A DNA stretch of 64,000 nucleotides from Fusibacter sp. A1 (GCF_004125825.1 NZ_QQWI01000011.1:62001-126000), one strand, 5' to 3'; shown: positions 52,774-62,430, counted from the first letter of the stretch. The notes: generated by a model from the letters alone, not told the origin. Made by a program: numbers and translations.

Positions 52774-54327
52774 ATGCGCGAGGCAATCAGATATTTGATA
52801 AGCAGATGGTTTATCTGGGGAATAGGGATAGTGCTGATCGTCGTCCTGTCCTTGTCGATCATGATAACAAGACAAGCAAATCTTAGCTTGGACGAGGTGA
52901 CCAACAACATCGTGGATGACGCCAGTGAACTTGTACTCATCCATGTGGAGGATTACGTTGAGCCGCTTTCTCTTTTTGACACGCTCATGATGGAGCTTTG
53001 GGATCCGACGATGGAGTTTGAAGAGCAGTCCATCGCTATAGAATCCATCGCCAGGCAGATTGTGAAACATTATCCTCAGATCGCAAGTGTGCAGATAGGT
53101 GACGAGTTTGGTGATTTTGTGATGTATCGCCAATTTGAAAATGGTGGGACACACACTAAATTCGTAAAAGCGAACGCACCTGAACCCCAAACGATCTGGC
53201 GTTATTTTGATGGAGATGAACTGGACTATATCACTTCGGAACCGGGAACGGACTACGATCCAAGAGTGAGACCCTGGTACATCGGGGCAAAAGCCAACAA
53301 GAGCCTTTACTTTACAGAACCTTATGTGTTTTTCACCGAACAGGTGCTTGGAATCACTGCGGCAAGTCCCATTTATGCGGACGGTGAGCTTTGGGGGGTA
53401 TACAGCTTTGATATCCGCTTGCAGGACATGGTGGATTTTTTAGATTCGCTCGACCTGACCGCAAACGGCGAGGCCTTTATCGTCACCGAGAACAGAGATA
53501 TCATCTCAAGTGCCTCGATCCCTTATTTTGAACTGGATCCTGTCACAAACACAAGGAAGATGCAAACCGAATACTGGAACTCCATTGAGAACGGAGTCAT
53601 CGACGTCTTGCATCATGTGGAAGTGGGTGGCGAGGACCATCTGGTCATGTACAGAAAGGTCAGTACGGGTTTTAATAAGAACTGGCTTGTCGGTGTGATC
53701 ATCAATACTTCCAACTTCAATTCAAAATTCAAGATCAACATCCAGTTTACAGGAGTTATCAGCATCCTGATCCTAATCCTTTCTGCGATGATGTTCTATT
53801 ATAAGTTTAAAGAAAACAAAGTCAGGACGGAACTGATCAACATGGCCAAGTACGACCAGTTGACAACGCTCATGAACCGCCACTCCTTTGAAGAGGTGTT
53901 CAAACTGCTGGTTGAGAATTTTAGAAGCAGAGAGCAGCCGTTTTCAATTATTCTAGGCGATGTGGACTACTTTAAAAAGATTAATGACAATTTCGGACAC
54001 AGCGTGGGCGATGAGATCCTTTCGGAACTGTCCAACCAGATCAAATTGAACTTAAGAAAGTCCGATTACGCCTGCAGGTGGGGCGGTGAGGAGTTCCTGA
54101 TCGTCTTGTCCAACACGGACCACGAGTACGCGTGTATCGTCGCAGACAAGCTTAGAAAAGAGATTGAAGCCTTTCAGTTCAAGACCTCTGTCGGCGTCAT
54201 CCATAATACCATCAGTTTTGGACTTGCGACCTATGATCGGGAGTATACCATGCTCGAACTGATCAACATCGCTGATGAAAAGCTCTATCAGGCAAAAGAT
54301 GAGGGCAGAAACAGAATCAAGTGCTAA
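52774..54327 (+). CDS. dCache-GGDEF diguanylate cyclase
   Basis: 517 residues. Transmembrane helix 1 at about 10-30, a periplasmic double-Cache sensor domain (YDPRVRPWYIGA and ITAASPIYADGELWGVYSFD are its signatures), helix 2 near 325-345, and a GGDEF domain with DYFKKINDNFGH and GGEEF. I-site RKSD stands five residues before GGEEF, so c-di-GMP synthesis with feedback is expected. AAGGGGGGTGA precedes the ATG. Confidence 0.93.
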   Translation: MREAIRYLISRWFIWGIGIVLIVVLSLSIMITRQANLSLDEVTNNIVDDASELVLIHVEDYVEPLSLFDTLMMELWDPTMEFEEQSIAIESIARQIVKHYPQIASVQIGDEFGDFVMYRQFENGGTHTKFVKANAPEPQTIWRYFDGDELDYITSEPGTDYDPRVRPWYIGAKANKSLYFTEPYVFFTEQVLGITAASPIYADGELWGVYSFDIRLQDMVDFLDSLDLTANGEAFIVTENRDIISSASIPYFELDPVTNTRKMQTEYWNSIENGVIDVLHHVEVGGEDHLVMYRKVSTGFNKNWLVGVIINTSNFNSKFKINIQFTGVISILILILSAMMFYYKFKENKVRTELINMAKYDQLTTLMNRHSFEEVFKLLVENFRSREQPFSIILGDVDYFKKINDNFGHSVGDEILSELSNQIKLNLRKSDYACRWGGEEFLIVLSNTDHEYACIVADKLRKEIEAFQFKTSVGVIHNTISFGLATYDREYTMLELINIADEKLYQAKDEGRNRIKC

Positions 54328-54333
54328 GGGTAA

Positions 54334-54376
54334 AAAAGCTGCCGCATTCGGGATAATCCCATATGCGGCAGCTTTT
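54334..54376. terminator. Bidirectional terminator
   Basis: Perfect 14-bp stem AAAAGCTGCCGCAT/ATGCGGCAGCTTTT between the convergent cyclase and HelD genes. Confidence 0.88.
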
Positions 54377-54377
54377 G

Positions 54378-56597
54378 TCATTTAAAGTAAAAGTCGAGTA
54401 GCGGCGTTGGACTACCCCCGCTGATCAGGTGCAGTTCGTGAAGTGCTCTTGAGGCTGCGATGTAGAGGTACTGGCGATCGCGTTCGCTGTTGTAGACCTC
54501 TTTGTCGGCATCCGCGATGATCACTGCGTCAAACTCCATCCCTTTGGCAAAGTAGACAGGACAGACGATCAGGCCATCGGGTAAGGTGAGCGTATCTTCT
54601 CTGATCAGGTGGGGATCCAAAGATTTCAGTTCATTTTGGAAGAGATACTGGGCCCTTTCCATGGTTTTTGTGATGATTGCGACGGTCCTATGACCTTCAT
54701 CGAAGCAGGTCTGGATCAGATTTTTGATTGAATTCTCATCCCTCTTATGATGAAGTAGGGGTTTCTTTCCTTCTCTTTCGATGCGTCCCAAGGCGGCCGT
54801 GTCGCTGAAAAGACCAAGACATAAGTCGCTGATGCCGCTTGCGTTTCTGTATGCCGTTGTCAGTCTCATATGGAGCGCATCGTCAAATCCGAGCATCCGC
54901 TGGGCTCTCCTATGGTGCGAATCGTCCTTTTCTTCATTGAGGGACTGATGCACATCGCCAAGAATGGTGAAGTTGGCCTTTGGATACAAGCGTCTGAATA
55001 GAGCATAGTCAGTCGCATGGTAGTCTTGTGACTCATCGATGACCACATGTTTTATCGAGGTCATTTCATCCGAATCACCTATCAGAAGGCTGATATAAGC
55101 GAGGATGACATGGTCCGTTCTTGTGACAATGCCCCGGTCTAGCGCCTGCAGCGTGCTTTGGCACAGGTCTCTGATGACCTCATGGTCCGTGCCGCCTACA
55201 TGATCAGTCCAGTAATCCGCGTCTTCAAGCAGGGCCCTATAGACGTCTATGGCGGTGAAGGAGACCATTTGTGAAAGTGTACGGCTCAGATTGCTGAAGG
55301 TCTTATATCTTTCGAGCCTGACGACGGCCCGGTGGTCGAAAGGATGGTCGCCTGCCATTAGGATGTCGAAGGTCAATTGTTTGGTCAGCGCTTTCACATG
55401 CTGTCTTGTTTTGCTTTTGATTTGCTCGGACTGCCGTTCCATACGAAGCTTGATAGAACGGTTTCTTGTCGTGTCGGTCAGTGCGTTTTTTATACTTTTA
55501 GCGGTTGCCAGTCGGATGTCTCCATAAAACACATCCGAATATTCTATGTGGTCGTTCGTGTAGGTCTCTACAAATTTTGTGAGCAAGGTCGGCATCCACT
55601 CGCTCTGCTTTAGCTTATCCATCCGCAGGGGACGGTGATCCAGGTTAAGCAGCGAGGGTTCTAGCAAACTCGAAGGATGCTCTGTTTTGTACGAACAGGG
55701 GCAGACGGTGTCAAGGATGCCCATAAGCGTATCGGTGCGTACCTGCTCTTCGCCTAGCTCTGGTATGACATGGCTGATATAATCCGAAAACACGTCGTTG
55801 GGTGAGACGATAAGCACATTTTGGGCGCTTAAGCTGTTCTTGATGCCGTGGTACATGAGATAGGCTATCCTGTGGAGCGCGACCACCGTCTTACCGCTGC
55901 CTGCGATGCCGTCTACAAAGAGGGCGGGTGACTTTCTCTCACGAATGATTTTGTTCTGCTCAGATTGGATGGTTTCGACGATCTGTCTCATGGGACCGGC
56001 CGTTCGTTCTGAAAGTGCCGCAACGAGCCGTTCGTCAGCGATATGGGCTTTGGTGTCATAGGCATGCTTAAGCACGCTGTTTTGTATGTCGAACTGTCTT
56101 TTTAACCTCACATCTCCGAAGATGTAACCGTCGGGTGCCTTATAACGGACTTGACCGATCTCGTAATCGTAAAACACACTGGCGATGGGCGTACGCCAAT
56201 CGTAGATGTAGATGTCGAGTGTCTGATCGTCCATAAAATTGCCATAGCCGATATAGAGGTCCTCGTAATCGGATTCGCCGTTTTCCTTGTAGTCGATTCG
56301 GGCGAAATAGGGCTTATCCAGTAGCCTAGTGTACCTTTTCACATGCTTTCTCGCACTTTCGAGCTGCTCTAGCACCTGTTTTTCGACCACCAGGTTCTGA
56401 CTGAACTCAGTCGCCTGTAAAAAATCACCTGGTGCCGATCCCAGCTGGTCCCAAAGATACTCGTTGGCATCCTTTAGGTTTGCCTGGGACTGGGCCAGGA
56501 TCTGGCCGGACCTTGAGATAGCATCCCTCAGTCTTTGCTTTGTCAATTCGAGGTGCTGGCTTTCGTATTCCTGTATCTTCTTATTGATAAGCGACAC
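54378..56597 (-). CDS. helD: HelD-like RNA polymerase recycling ATPase (UvrD/Rep superfamily 1)
   Basis: 739 residues. Long N-terminal coiled-coil (1-100) that in B. subtilis HelD reaches into RNA polymerase, then the DRTPIASVFYDYEIGQV-like region, Walker A VDGIAGSGKT (about 229-237), VIDESQDYHATDY (motif II), GDVHQSL (motif III), and TAYRNASGI further on. Releases stalled polymerase. GTG start follows GGAGAGG at a short distance. Length is close to the usual 770. Confidence 0.9.
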   Translation of the reverse strand: MSLINKKIQEYESQHLELTKQRLRDAISRSGQILAQSQANLKDANEYLWDQLGSAPGDFLQATEFSQNLVVEKQVLEQLESARKHVKRYTRLLDKPYFARIDYKENGESDYEDLYIGYGNFMDDQTLDIYIYDWRTPIASVFYDYEIGQVRYKAPDGYIFGDVRLKRQFDIQNSVLKHAYDTKAHIADERLVAALSERTAGPMRQIVETIQSEQNKIIRERKSPALFVDGIAGSGKTVVALHRIAYLMYHGIKNSLSAQNVLIVSPNDVFSDYISHVIPELGEEQVRTDTLMGILDTVCPCSYKTEHPSSLLEPSLLNLDHRPLRMDKLKQSEWMPTLLTKFVETYTNDHIEYSDVFYGDIRLATAKSIKNALTDTTRNRSIKLRMERQSEQIKSKTRQHVKALTKQLTFDILMAGDHPFDHRAVVRLERYKTFSNLSRTLSQMVSFTAIDVYRALLEDADYWTDHVGGTDHEVIRDLCQSTLQALDRGIVTRTDHVILAYISLLIGDSDEMTSIKHVVIDESQDYHATDYALFRRLYPKANFTILGDVHQSLNEEKDDSHHRRAQRMLGFDDALHMRLTTAYRNASGISDLCLGLFSDTAALGRIEREGKKPLLHHKRDENSIKNLIQTCFDEGHRTVAIITKTMERAQYLFQNELKSLDPHLIREDTLTLPDGLIVCPVYFAKGMEFDAVIIADADKEVYNSERDRQYLYIAASRALHELHLISGGSPTPLLDFYFK

Positions 56598-56725
56598 TCC
56601 TCTCCGCAGTTTTGCTGAAGTTATAGGGTTTCATTGTATCAAGACTAAAACTTGGATAACAGTCTTTTTTTTTATGGTTGAAATGTGATATAATGTATAT
56701 GGGAAAAGAGAGGAAAGAGCCTCAT

Positions 56726-56760
56726 AAAAAACGGTAGCCGCGGCTACCGTTTTATTTTTT
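56726..56760. terminator. Bidirectional terminator
   Basis: 26-bp perfect palindrome AAAACGGTAGCCG CGGCTACCGTTTT (56728-56753) with T-runs on both strands; ends the 57-residue gene on minus. Confidence 0.85.
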
Positions 56761-56784
56761 TTGTTCAACCTACAATCATCGGGT

Positions 56785-56958
56785 TCACTTCTCTTTGATC
56801 AAGTGGTCATGGTCGTCAAACATCCACGTTTCATGTTCCGCTTTTCTAATTTTGGATTCGACCATGGCAAGAAACTCTTTTTGCTGCTGCGTCAGTTCCT
56901 TTTTCTCATTCTTTTCTTCTTTTTTTTCAGTGATCAATTTCACTTCTTGTTTATCCAT
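56785..56958 (-). CDS. Small charged protein, 57 residues
   Basis: A previously easy-to-miss short gene: ATG 56958 behind AAGGAGGAGA, 57 codons, stop TGA at 56785-56787, then a strong terminator. Translation begins MDKQEVKLITEKKEEKNEKK, continues ELTQQQKEFLAMVESKIR and ends KAEHETWMFDDHDHLIKEK; highly charged and helical, no membrane segment. I do not recognise a family. The good ribosome site and terminator argue it is real. Confidence 0.65.
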   Translation of the reverse strand: MDKQEVKLITEKKEEKNEKKELTQQQKEFLAMVESKIRKAEHETWMFDDHDHLIKEK

Positions 56959-57009
56959 AAAGTCTCCTCCTTTTTATATGTATACCCATTTTGGAGGAAG
57001 AGTAAATCA

Positions 57010-57286
57010 ATTTTTAAAACCACACTAAGAAATACTTATTGCAACGCTTTTATCACGTGAAACTTGTCTTTTTATACAGCAAGCACTTTTCATCTGAACA
57101 TGCATTTTAAGGCGCTTCGCTTGAAAGGCAAGAAGACCCTTTTTAAGTAATCGTAGTTTTGCCTTATCTTTTAAGAGAAGCGTCTTAAAGAGGAAGATAT
57201 GGTCATTGGGATGGTTTGAACAACCGTTTTTTGGATTTAATAATAAAAGCGTTGCAAGTCGACCCCCTTAGTGTGGTTTTAAAAAT
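57010..57286. repeat. Nested inverted-repeat element (MITE-like or structured RNA)
   Basis: Outer perfect 20-bp arms at 57010-57029 and 57267-57286 (AGTGTGG core), then a 10-nt gap on each side, then perfect 14-bp arms TGCAACGCTTTTAT/ATAAAAGCGTTGCA at 57040-57053 and 57243-57256, then a 13-bp arm with one G-T pair at 57106-57118 and 57177-57189, and a 7-bp AAGGCAA/TTGCCTT inside. All nest around one centre. No coding frame. May be a miniature transposable element, an invertible segment, or a large RNA. No target duplication seen. Confidence 0.75.
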
Positions 57287-57338
57287 AGATTCTCCCTACA
57301 AACGAACTTGATTTCAAATGTTAGATAACTATTTATAT

Positions 57339-57384
57339 GATATCGATTCTCATTATTGACAAAGGGCGAAATTAGCTTTAAGAT
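57339..57384 (+). promoter_or_regulatory. suf promoter with Fur-box-like operator
   Basis: TTGACA (57356-57361), 17-bp spacer, TAAGAT (57379-57384). A 19-bp sequence GATATCGATTCTCATTATT (57339-57357) matches the Fur consensus at about 14 of 19 bases and overlaps the -35 box. Iron-responsive repression of the Fe-S operon is inferred. Confidence 0.65.
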
Positions 57385-57433
57385 AAAAGCAAGGTTAATT
57401 CCGACAATATTACTAGGGATTATGGAGGAGCGT

Positions 57434-58180
57434 ATGTCTAAACAAATCATGGCCATCAGTGGCCTTAAATCAGAAGTAGAAAACAAAGAAATTCTAAAAG
57501 GGATCGATTTGACGATCAATGCGGGTGAGATTCATGTGATCATGGGTCCTAACGGTGCGGGTAAATCGACACTCGCCAATGTCCTCATGGGACATCCGGC
57601 CTATCAGGTAACAGGTGGAGAGGTCGTTTTCAGCGGCAAAAACCTGCTTGAGATGAAAGTGGACGAAAGAGCCAGACAGGGTCTTTTCATGTCCTTCCAG
57701 TATCCAGAAGAGGTACCTGGAGTGACGGTGGTGAACTTTTTAAGAACCGCGAAAGCCCAAGTGACTGGCGAGATGCCCTCACTTTTTGAACTCAATTCGG
57801 ATATTCATGACAACCTTGAGGACCTGAACATGAGTGACGCCTATCTGACGCGCTACCTGAACCAGGGCTTCTCGGGCGGTGAGAAGAAGAAAAACGAAAT
57901 ACTCCAGATGGCGGTCCTCGAACCCAAGCTTGCGATTTTAGACGAAACGGATTCGGGGCTTGATGTGGACGCTATCAAAGACGTCTATGAGAAGATACAG
58001 AAGCTTTCCAGCGACAAGAACGCGATCGTGGTGATCACCCATTACAATAAGATACTCAATTATATCAAGCCTGATTTTGTTCATATCCTGGTGGATGGAA
58101 AAATCGTGAAGAGCGGCGACCTGTCGCTTGCAGACACCATTGAAAATGAAGGGTACGACGTATTCAAAGGAGCAAACTAA
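57434..58180 (+). CDS. sufC: Fe-S cluster assembly ATPase SufC
   Basis: 248-residue ABC-type ATPase of the SUF scaffold complex SufBC2D. Walker A GPNGAGKSTL, signature FSGGEKKKNEI, Walker B LAILDETDSGLD. ATG 57434 has GGAGGAG at 57424-57430; the longer reading from 57356 runs through the promoter. First gene of sufCBDSU. Confidence 0.97.
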   Translation: MSKQIMAISGLKSEVENKEILKGIDLTINAGEIHVIMGPNGAGKSTLANVLMGHPAYQVTGGEVVFSGKNLLEMKVDERARQGLFMSFQYPEEVPGVTVVNFLRTAKAQVTGEMPSLFELNSDIHDNLEDLNMSDAYLTRYLNQGFSGGEKKKNEILQMAVLEPKLAILDETDSGLDVDAIKDVYEKIQKLSSDKNAIVVITHYNKILNYIKPDFVHILVDGKIVKSGDLSLADTIENEGYDVFKGAN

Positions 58181-59583
58181 TGGCCAATAAGACCTATGTT
58201 TCAGATATCGACCGTGGTGTCTATGACATCATAAACAAGGAAGACCACCGGTTCATCGCGGATAGGGGACTTACTGAAGAAATCATCAGGGAGATCTCCA
58301 GAGAGAAGGATGAGCCCGAATGGATGCTCAAGTTCAGACTGAAATCACTCGAAATCTATAAGCAAAAACCCGTCCCTACATGGGGAGCCGACTTGTCGGA
58401 CCTAGATGTGGAGAATATCGTGCACTATGTGAAACCCAATACAGAAATGGCCAGAACCTGGGATGACGTGCCAGAGGACATCAAGGAGACATTTGAAAGA
58501 CTCGGTATTCCACAAGCAGAAAGAGAGTCCCTTGCGGGTGTAGGCGCCCAGTACGATTCAGAGGTCGTCTACCATTCGATACAAGAAGAGCTCACAGCCC
58601 AAGGCGTCGTGTACACGGATATGGATACGGCTGTAAAGGAATACGAATCGATCGTCAAGAAGTACTTCATGACCCTGATCACCAATAGGGACCATAAGTT
58701 TTCGGCCCTTCACGGAGCGGTCTGGTCGGGCGGGTCCTTTGTCTATGTGCCAAAGGGCGTGAAGGTTGAAAAACCCCTTCAGTCCTATTTCAGACTCAAT
58801 GCCAAGGGCGCCGGTCAGTTTGAGCATACGCTGATCGTAGTCGAAGAAGGCGCCGAGCTCCACTTCATCGAAGGGTGTTCTGCGCCAAAATACGGCGTGC
58901 AGAACCTTCATGCGGGAGCTGTGGAGCTGTTTGTGAAAGATGATGCCAAACTAAGGTATTCAACAATAGAGAACTGGTCTAGAAACATGTACAACCTCAA
59001 CACCAAACGATGCGCTGTCGACAAGAACGGCAGAATCGAGTGGGTGTCGGGTTCGTTCGGGTCGAGGGTGTCGATGCTTTATCCCATGAGCATCCTGCGC
59101 GGTGAAGGAGCTTCAAGCGAGTTTACAGGAATCACCTTCGCTTCTAGCGGACAGTACCTCGACACAGGTACGAAGGTGGTGCATGCCGCGCCCAACACCA
59201 CCTCGATCATCAATTCGAAATCCATCTCGAAAAACGGCGGACATGCCTTTTACAGGGGGCTTTTAAAGGTGACACCTGGCGCCTACAATGTGAAATCGAC
59301 GGTCAACTGCGAGTCGCTCATGCTTGACAGCGAGTCAAGGTCCGATACACTCCCGATCATCGAAGTGATGAACGATAAAGTGGATATCGGCCACGAAGCC
59401 AAAATCGGGCGGATCAGCGACGACACCATCTTCTACCTCATGAGCAGAGGCATACCTGAAGGGGAAGCCAAAGCCATGATCGTACGGGGATTCGTAGAAC
59501 CGATAACAAAAGAACTACCGCTAGAATATGCAGTTGAACTCAACAACCTGATAGGACTTGAGCTCGAAGGCACAATTGGTTAG
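58180..59583 (+). CDS. sufB: Fe-S cluster assembly scaffold SufB
   Basis: 467 residues, right-handed beta-helix scaffold. Recognisable blocks: GVVYTDMDTAVKEY, VPKGVKVEKPLQSYFR, HFIEGCSAP (Cys) and MSRGIPEGEAKAMIVRGFVEP. Start codon overlaps the sufC stop (TAATG). Assembles the nascent cluster with SufC and SufD. Confidence 0.97.
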   Translation: MANKTYVSDIDRGVYDIINKEDHRFIADRGLTEEIIREISREKDEPEWMLKFRLKSLEIYKQKPVPTWGADLSDLDVENIVHYVKPNTEMARTWDDVPEDIKETFERLGIPQAERESLAGVGAQYDSEVVYHSIQEELTAQGVVYTDMDTAVKEYESIVKKYFMTLITNRDHKFSALHGAVWSGGSFVYVPKGVKVEKPLQSYFRLNAKGAGQFEHTLIVVEEGAELHFIEGCSAPKYGVQNLHAGAVELFVKDDAKLRYSTIENWSRNMYNLNTKRCAVDKNGRIEWVSGSFGSRVSMLYPMSILRGEGASSEFTGITFASSGQYLDTGTKVVHAAPNTTSIINSKSISKNGGHAFYRGLLKVTPGAYNVKSTVNCESLMLDSESRSDTLPIIEVMNDKVDIGHEAKIGRISDDTIFYLMSRGIPEGEAKAMIVRGFVEPITKELPLEYAVELNNLIGLELEGTIG

Positions 59584-59592
59584 GAGGCCCGT

Positions 59593-60723
59593 ATGTCTTA
59601 TTTAGAACATCAAACAAGGACGTTTGAGACGTTGGAACGTCCCTTATGGAAAAGAATAGAGCTACCCGAGGCCGTTTTTCCTGAAACAATAGGAACCTTT
59701 GAGGCGAAGATGAAGATAGAGGAGGGCGACAGAGGTGTGTTCGACCTAAGGTCCAGCCTTTCACATGACGCCCTTGAAAAAAGCGCGATTGACATGGAGA
59801 CGCTAGAAACCTATCTTGCGATCGACCAAGGCCACAAGGAAGGGCTCGGACCAAAGTTTACAAGCTATGTGAACGGATTTTCAAATCAGGGGCTCTTGAT
59901 ACACTCTGGCGCGAAATCGCCTGTCAGATTGACGGTGTCCCATCACCTGAGCAAGGAGCAACCGCTTCTTTTGGATCATTACCTTATCGTAGCCGAAGAA
60001 GGCGCGAAAGTGGAGCTTGTGCTGGATTACACATCAGATGCTGAAGCGGTCTATCAGCACTATGGAAACCTGAAAATCATCGCCAAGAACAGATCGGAAG
60101 TTCGTGTGACAAAAATACAAAGGATTAACAGCCAGAGCCTCAGTTTTGATCAGGTGGTGACCGAGGTCGGTGAAGCCGCCGCAGTCACAGTCAATGACAT
60201 TCAACTTGGAGCCGATGTAAAAGCGATTGCCAACATACAGACGATCAGCGGCATGCGGGGTGATGCGAATACACATTCCCTATACTACGGACAAGAAGAC
60301 TCGAAGTCGGACCTATCCTATACGATGAAGCATCTGGGCAAAAAAACGACATCGACCATCCTATCCAAAGGCGCGCTTCAAAAAAACAGCCACAAGGTCT
60401 TTAGAGGCAATCTGATCTTTGAAAAGGGAGCCACCGGTTCTGTCGGAAAAGAAGAGGAGTTTGTCATGCTTTTGAATGAGAAACTGAAATCGGATTCGAT
60501 ACCCGGACTCTTCTGTAAAGAAGATGATGTGATCGGCGAACATGCCGCCAGTGTCGGACAGGTGGATGTGAACAAGCTCTTTTACCTGATGAGCAGGGGA
60601 TTTTCGGAGTTTGAGGCCAAAAGGCTGATGATCAGGTCCGCCTATGAGGAAGTGCTTGTAAAAATGCAAATCGGTGAAGCGGGCGAGATCGTCTCTGATG
60701 AAATCAATTTGAGGATATCGTGA
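59593..60723 (+). CDS. sufD: Fe-S cluster assembly protein SufD
   Basis: 376 residues, beta-helix paralogue of SufB. C-terminal MSRGFSEFEAKRLMIRSAYEE mirrors the SufB end; the middle has HKVFRGNLIFEKGATGS. Partner of SufB in the scaffold. Sits between sufB (9-bp gap) and sufS (overlap), typical of this operon. Assigned with the aid of context. Confidence 0.95.
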   Translation: MSYLEHQTRTFETLERPLWKRIELPEAVFPETIGTFEAKMKIEEGDRGVFDLRSSLSHDALEKSAIDMETLETYLAIDQGHKEGLGPKFTSYVNGFSNQGLLIHSGAKSPVRLTVSHHLSKEQPLLLDHYLIVAEEGAKVELVLDYTSDAEAVYQHYGNLKIIAKNRSEVRVTKIQRINSQSLSFDQVVTEVGEAAAVTVNDIQLGADVKAIANIQTISGMRGDANTHSLYYGQEDSKSDLSYTMKHLGKKTTSTILSKGALQKNSHKVFRGNLIFEKGATGSVGKEEEFVMLLNEKLKSDSIPGLFCKEDDVIGEHAASVGQVDVNKLFYLMSRGFSEFEAKRLMIRSAYEEVLVKMQIGEAGEIVSDEINLRIS

Positions 60724-61943
60724 TGAGTGACTTTGGAAAAGCCGTAAGGGAGCAGTTCGACAGCTTGTCTGACGCATCGCTTGTCTATCTCGACAGCGCC
60801 GCGACAACACTCAAGCCTAGATTTGTCATTGACGCCGTGGCAAAGTACTACGCCTTTGAAAACGGAAGCCCCAACAGGGGGGCGCACAGGCTAAGCGTCA
60901 AGTCGACACAGCTGTACAAGCAGTCCAAATCCGCAGTCAAAGACTTCCTGTCGGCGGGACCGGATTACGAGGTGGTCTATACGAGAAATGCGACGGAATG
61001 TCTGAACCTGATCGCAGAGAGCCTTCCTGTAGGAACGCTAAAAGAAGGGGATGAGGTTCTGATTTCAATCACATCCCATCATAGCAACATACTGCCCTGG
61101 CAAAGGCTCTGCAGACGATACGGTGCCAAGCTTGTTTATCTGTACACCGACGAGAACGGACAGATTCCTGCTGAGGAACTGAAAAAGATATCCGAGAGGA
61201 CAAAAGTAGTCAGCGTTCCCTTTGTCTCAAACGGAAACGGCGCGATCCACCCTGTGAAAAAGATCGTGGAGCTGGCAAAAGCATTTGACGCGATAACTGT
61301 TGTGGACGCTGCGCAGGCGGTGGGCCATATGCCAGTGGATCTTAAGACACTTGACTGCGACCTGCTCGTTTTTTCGGGGCACAAGCTTTACGCGTCTCAG
61401 GGAATCGGAGTACTGGTGGGCAAAAGGGAAAGGCTAGAGGTCTTCGAACCCTACACCCTAGGCGGCGACATGATCGAATACGTCACCGAGCAAGAGGCGA
61501 CTTTCGCACCCGTGCCTGAAAAATTCGAATCAGGCACCCAGAACGTCGCAGGTGCTGTCGGACTCATGTCGGCCATCGAGTGGCTTACGAGCGCCGGATA
61601 TGGCGAGTTGCTCCATAAGGAGCGCAAACTTACGGACTATCTGTATGAAAGTCTCAAAGCAAGACCCGATATCGAAGTGTATGGACCCATTGACTCAAGG
61701 GAGCGGGGCGCGCTTGTCTCCTTCAATATAAAGGGCGTCCATCCCCACGATGTGGCCACCATACTGGATGATCAAGGGGTGGCGATCAGAGCGGGACACC
61801 ACTGCTGTCAGCCCCTGATGAGCCACACAGGGACCCATGCGACTTGCAGGGCAAGTCTTGGCGTCTACAACTCGATGGAGGACATCGATAGGCTGATAAA
61901 AGCCATCGACAAGGTACAGGAGGTGTTTAGGACATATGCTTGA
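60723..61943 (+). CDS. sufS: Cysteine desulfurase SufS
   Basis: 406-residue PLP enzyme that takes sulfur from cysteine. YLDSAATTLKP at the start, VVDAAQAVGHMPVDL, PLP lysine in FSGHKLYASQG, and the reactive Cys in GTHATCRASLGVYN. ATG 60723 shares its A with the sufD stop. Works with SufU as sulfur acceptor. Confidence 0.97.
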   Translation: MSDFGKAVREQFDSLSDASLVYLDSAATTLKPRFVIDAVAKYYAFENGSPNRGAHRLSVKSTQLYKQSKSAVKDFLSAGPDYEVVYTRNATECLNLIAESLPVGTLKEGDEVLISITSHHSNILPWQRLCRRYGAKLVYLYTDENGQIPAEELKKISERTKVVSVPFVSNGNGAIHPVKKIVELAKAFDAITVVDAAQAVGHMPVDLKTLDCDLLVFSGHKLYASQGIGVLVGKRERLEVFEPYTLGGDMIEYVTEQEATFAPVPEKFESGTQNVAGAVGLMSAIEWLTSAGYGELLHKERKLTDYLYESLKARPDIEVYGPIDSRERGALVSFNIKGVHPHDVATILDDQGVAIRAGHHCCQPLMSHTGTHATCRASLGVYNSMEDIDRLIKAIDKVQEVFRTYA

Positions 61944-62364
61944 TACGATCTATACGGAGCTGATTCTCAGCCATAATCAAAGTGGACACAACAAAGGTGA
62001 GCTCGTAAAACCGGACTTCGCACAAAGGGGGCACAATCCCAATTGCGGAGATGACCTGACGCTTATGGTGAACACCAGGGACGGGTTTGTGTCCGAAGCA
62101 AAGTTTGTGGGTCTTGGCTGTGCGATCAGTACTGCTAGCATCTCGATCATGATCGACCTTGTGAAGGGAAAGTCAGTTGAAGAAGCGAGACTGCTTGCTA
62201 CGACTTACTTCAGGATGATCAGAGGAGAAGAAATCACCAGGGATGACAAAAAACTGCTCAAGGACGCGGGAGTATTCGAGACCTTAAAGGACATGCCCGC
62301 AAGAGTCAAATGCGGCACCTTGGGATGGCACTGCCTAAGCGTCATACTGGATAAAATCGAGTGA
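61936..62364 (+). CDS. sufU: Zinc-dependent sulfurtransferase SufU
   Basis: 142 residues. Takes persulfide from SufS; zinc ligands are NPNCGDD, the GLGCAIS Cys and KCGTLGWHC (CxxxxxxC). Overlaps sufS by 8 bp. Completes the Gram-positive-type SUF operon; a terminator follows. Confidence 0.95.
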   Translation: MLDTIYTELILSHNQSGHNKGELVKPDFAQRGHNPNCGDDLTLMVNTRDGFVSEAKFVGLGCAISTASISIMIDLVKGKSVEEARLLATTYFRMIRGEEITRDDKKLLKDAGVFETLKDMPARVKCGTLGWHCLSVILDKIE

Positions 62365-62369
62365 GCATG

Positions 62370-62430
62370 AAAACGTCACAACAAATTGAGGAAATCTCCT
62401 CAATTAACTGTGGCGTTTTTGGTATTTTTT
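62370..62430 (+). terminator. Terminator of suf operon
   Basis: Long imperfect stem from AAAACG (62370) to CGTTTTT (62414-62420), with an inner perfect AATTGAGGA/TCCTCAATT, then T-run. Confidence 0.8.

Noticed and set aside
57010-57286. T-box or known riboswitch upstream of suf
   Set aside because: I see no T-box consensus or known aptamer core; the structure is a set of nested arms and a promoter lies downstream of it.
57356-57433. Longer SufC from 57356
   Set aside because: The extension would be encoded by the promoter -35 to -10 region; the ribosome site at 57424 fixes ATG 57434.
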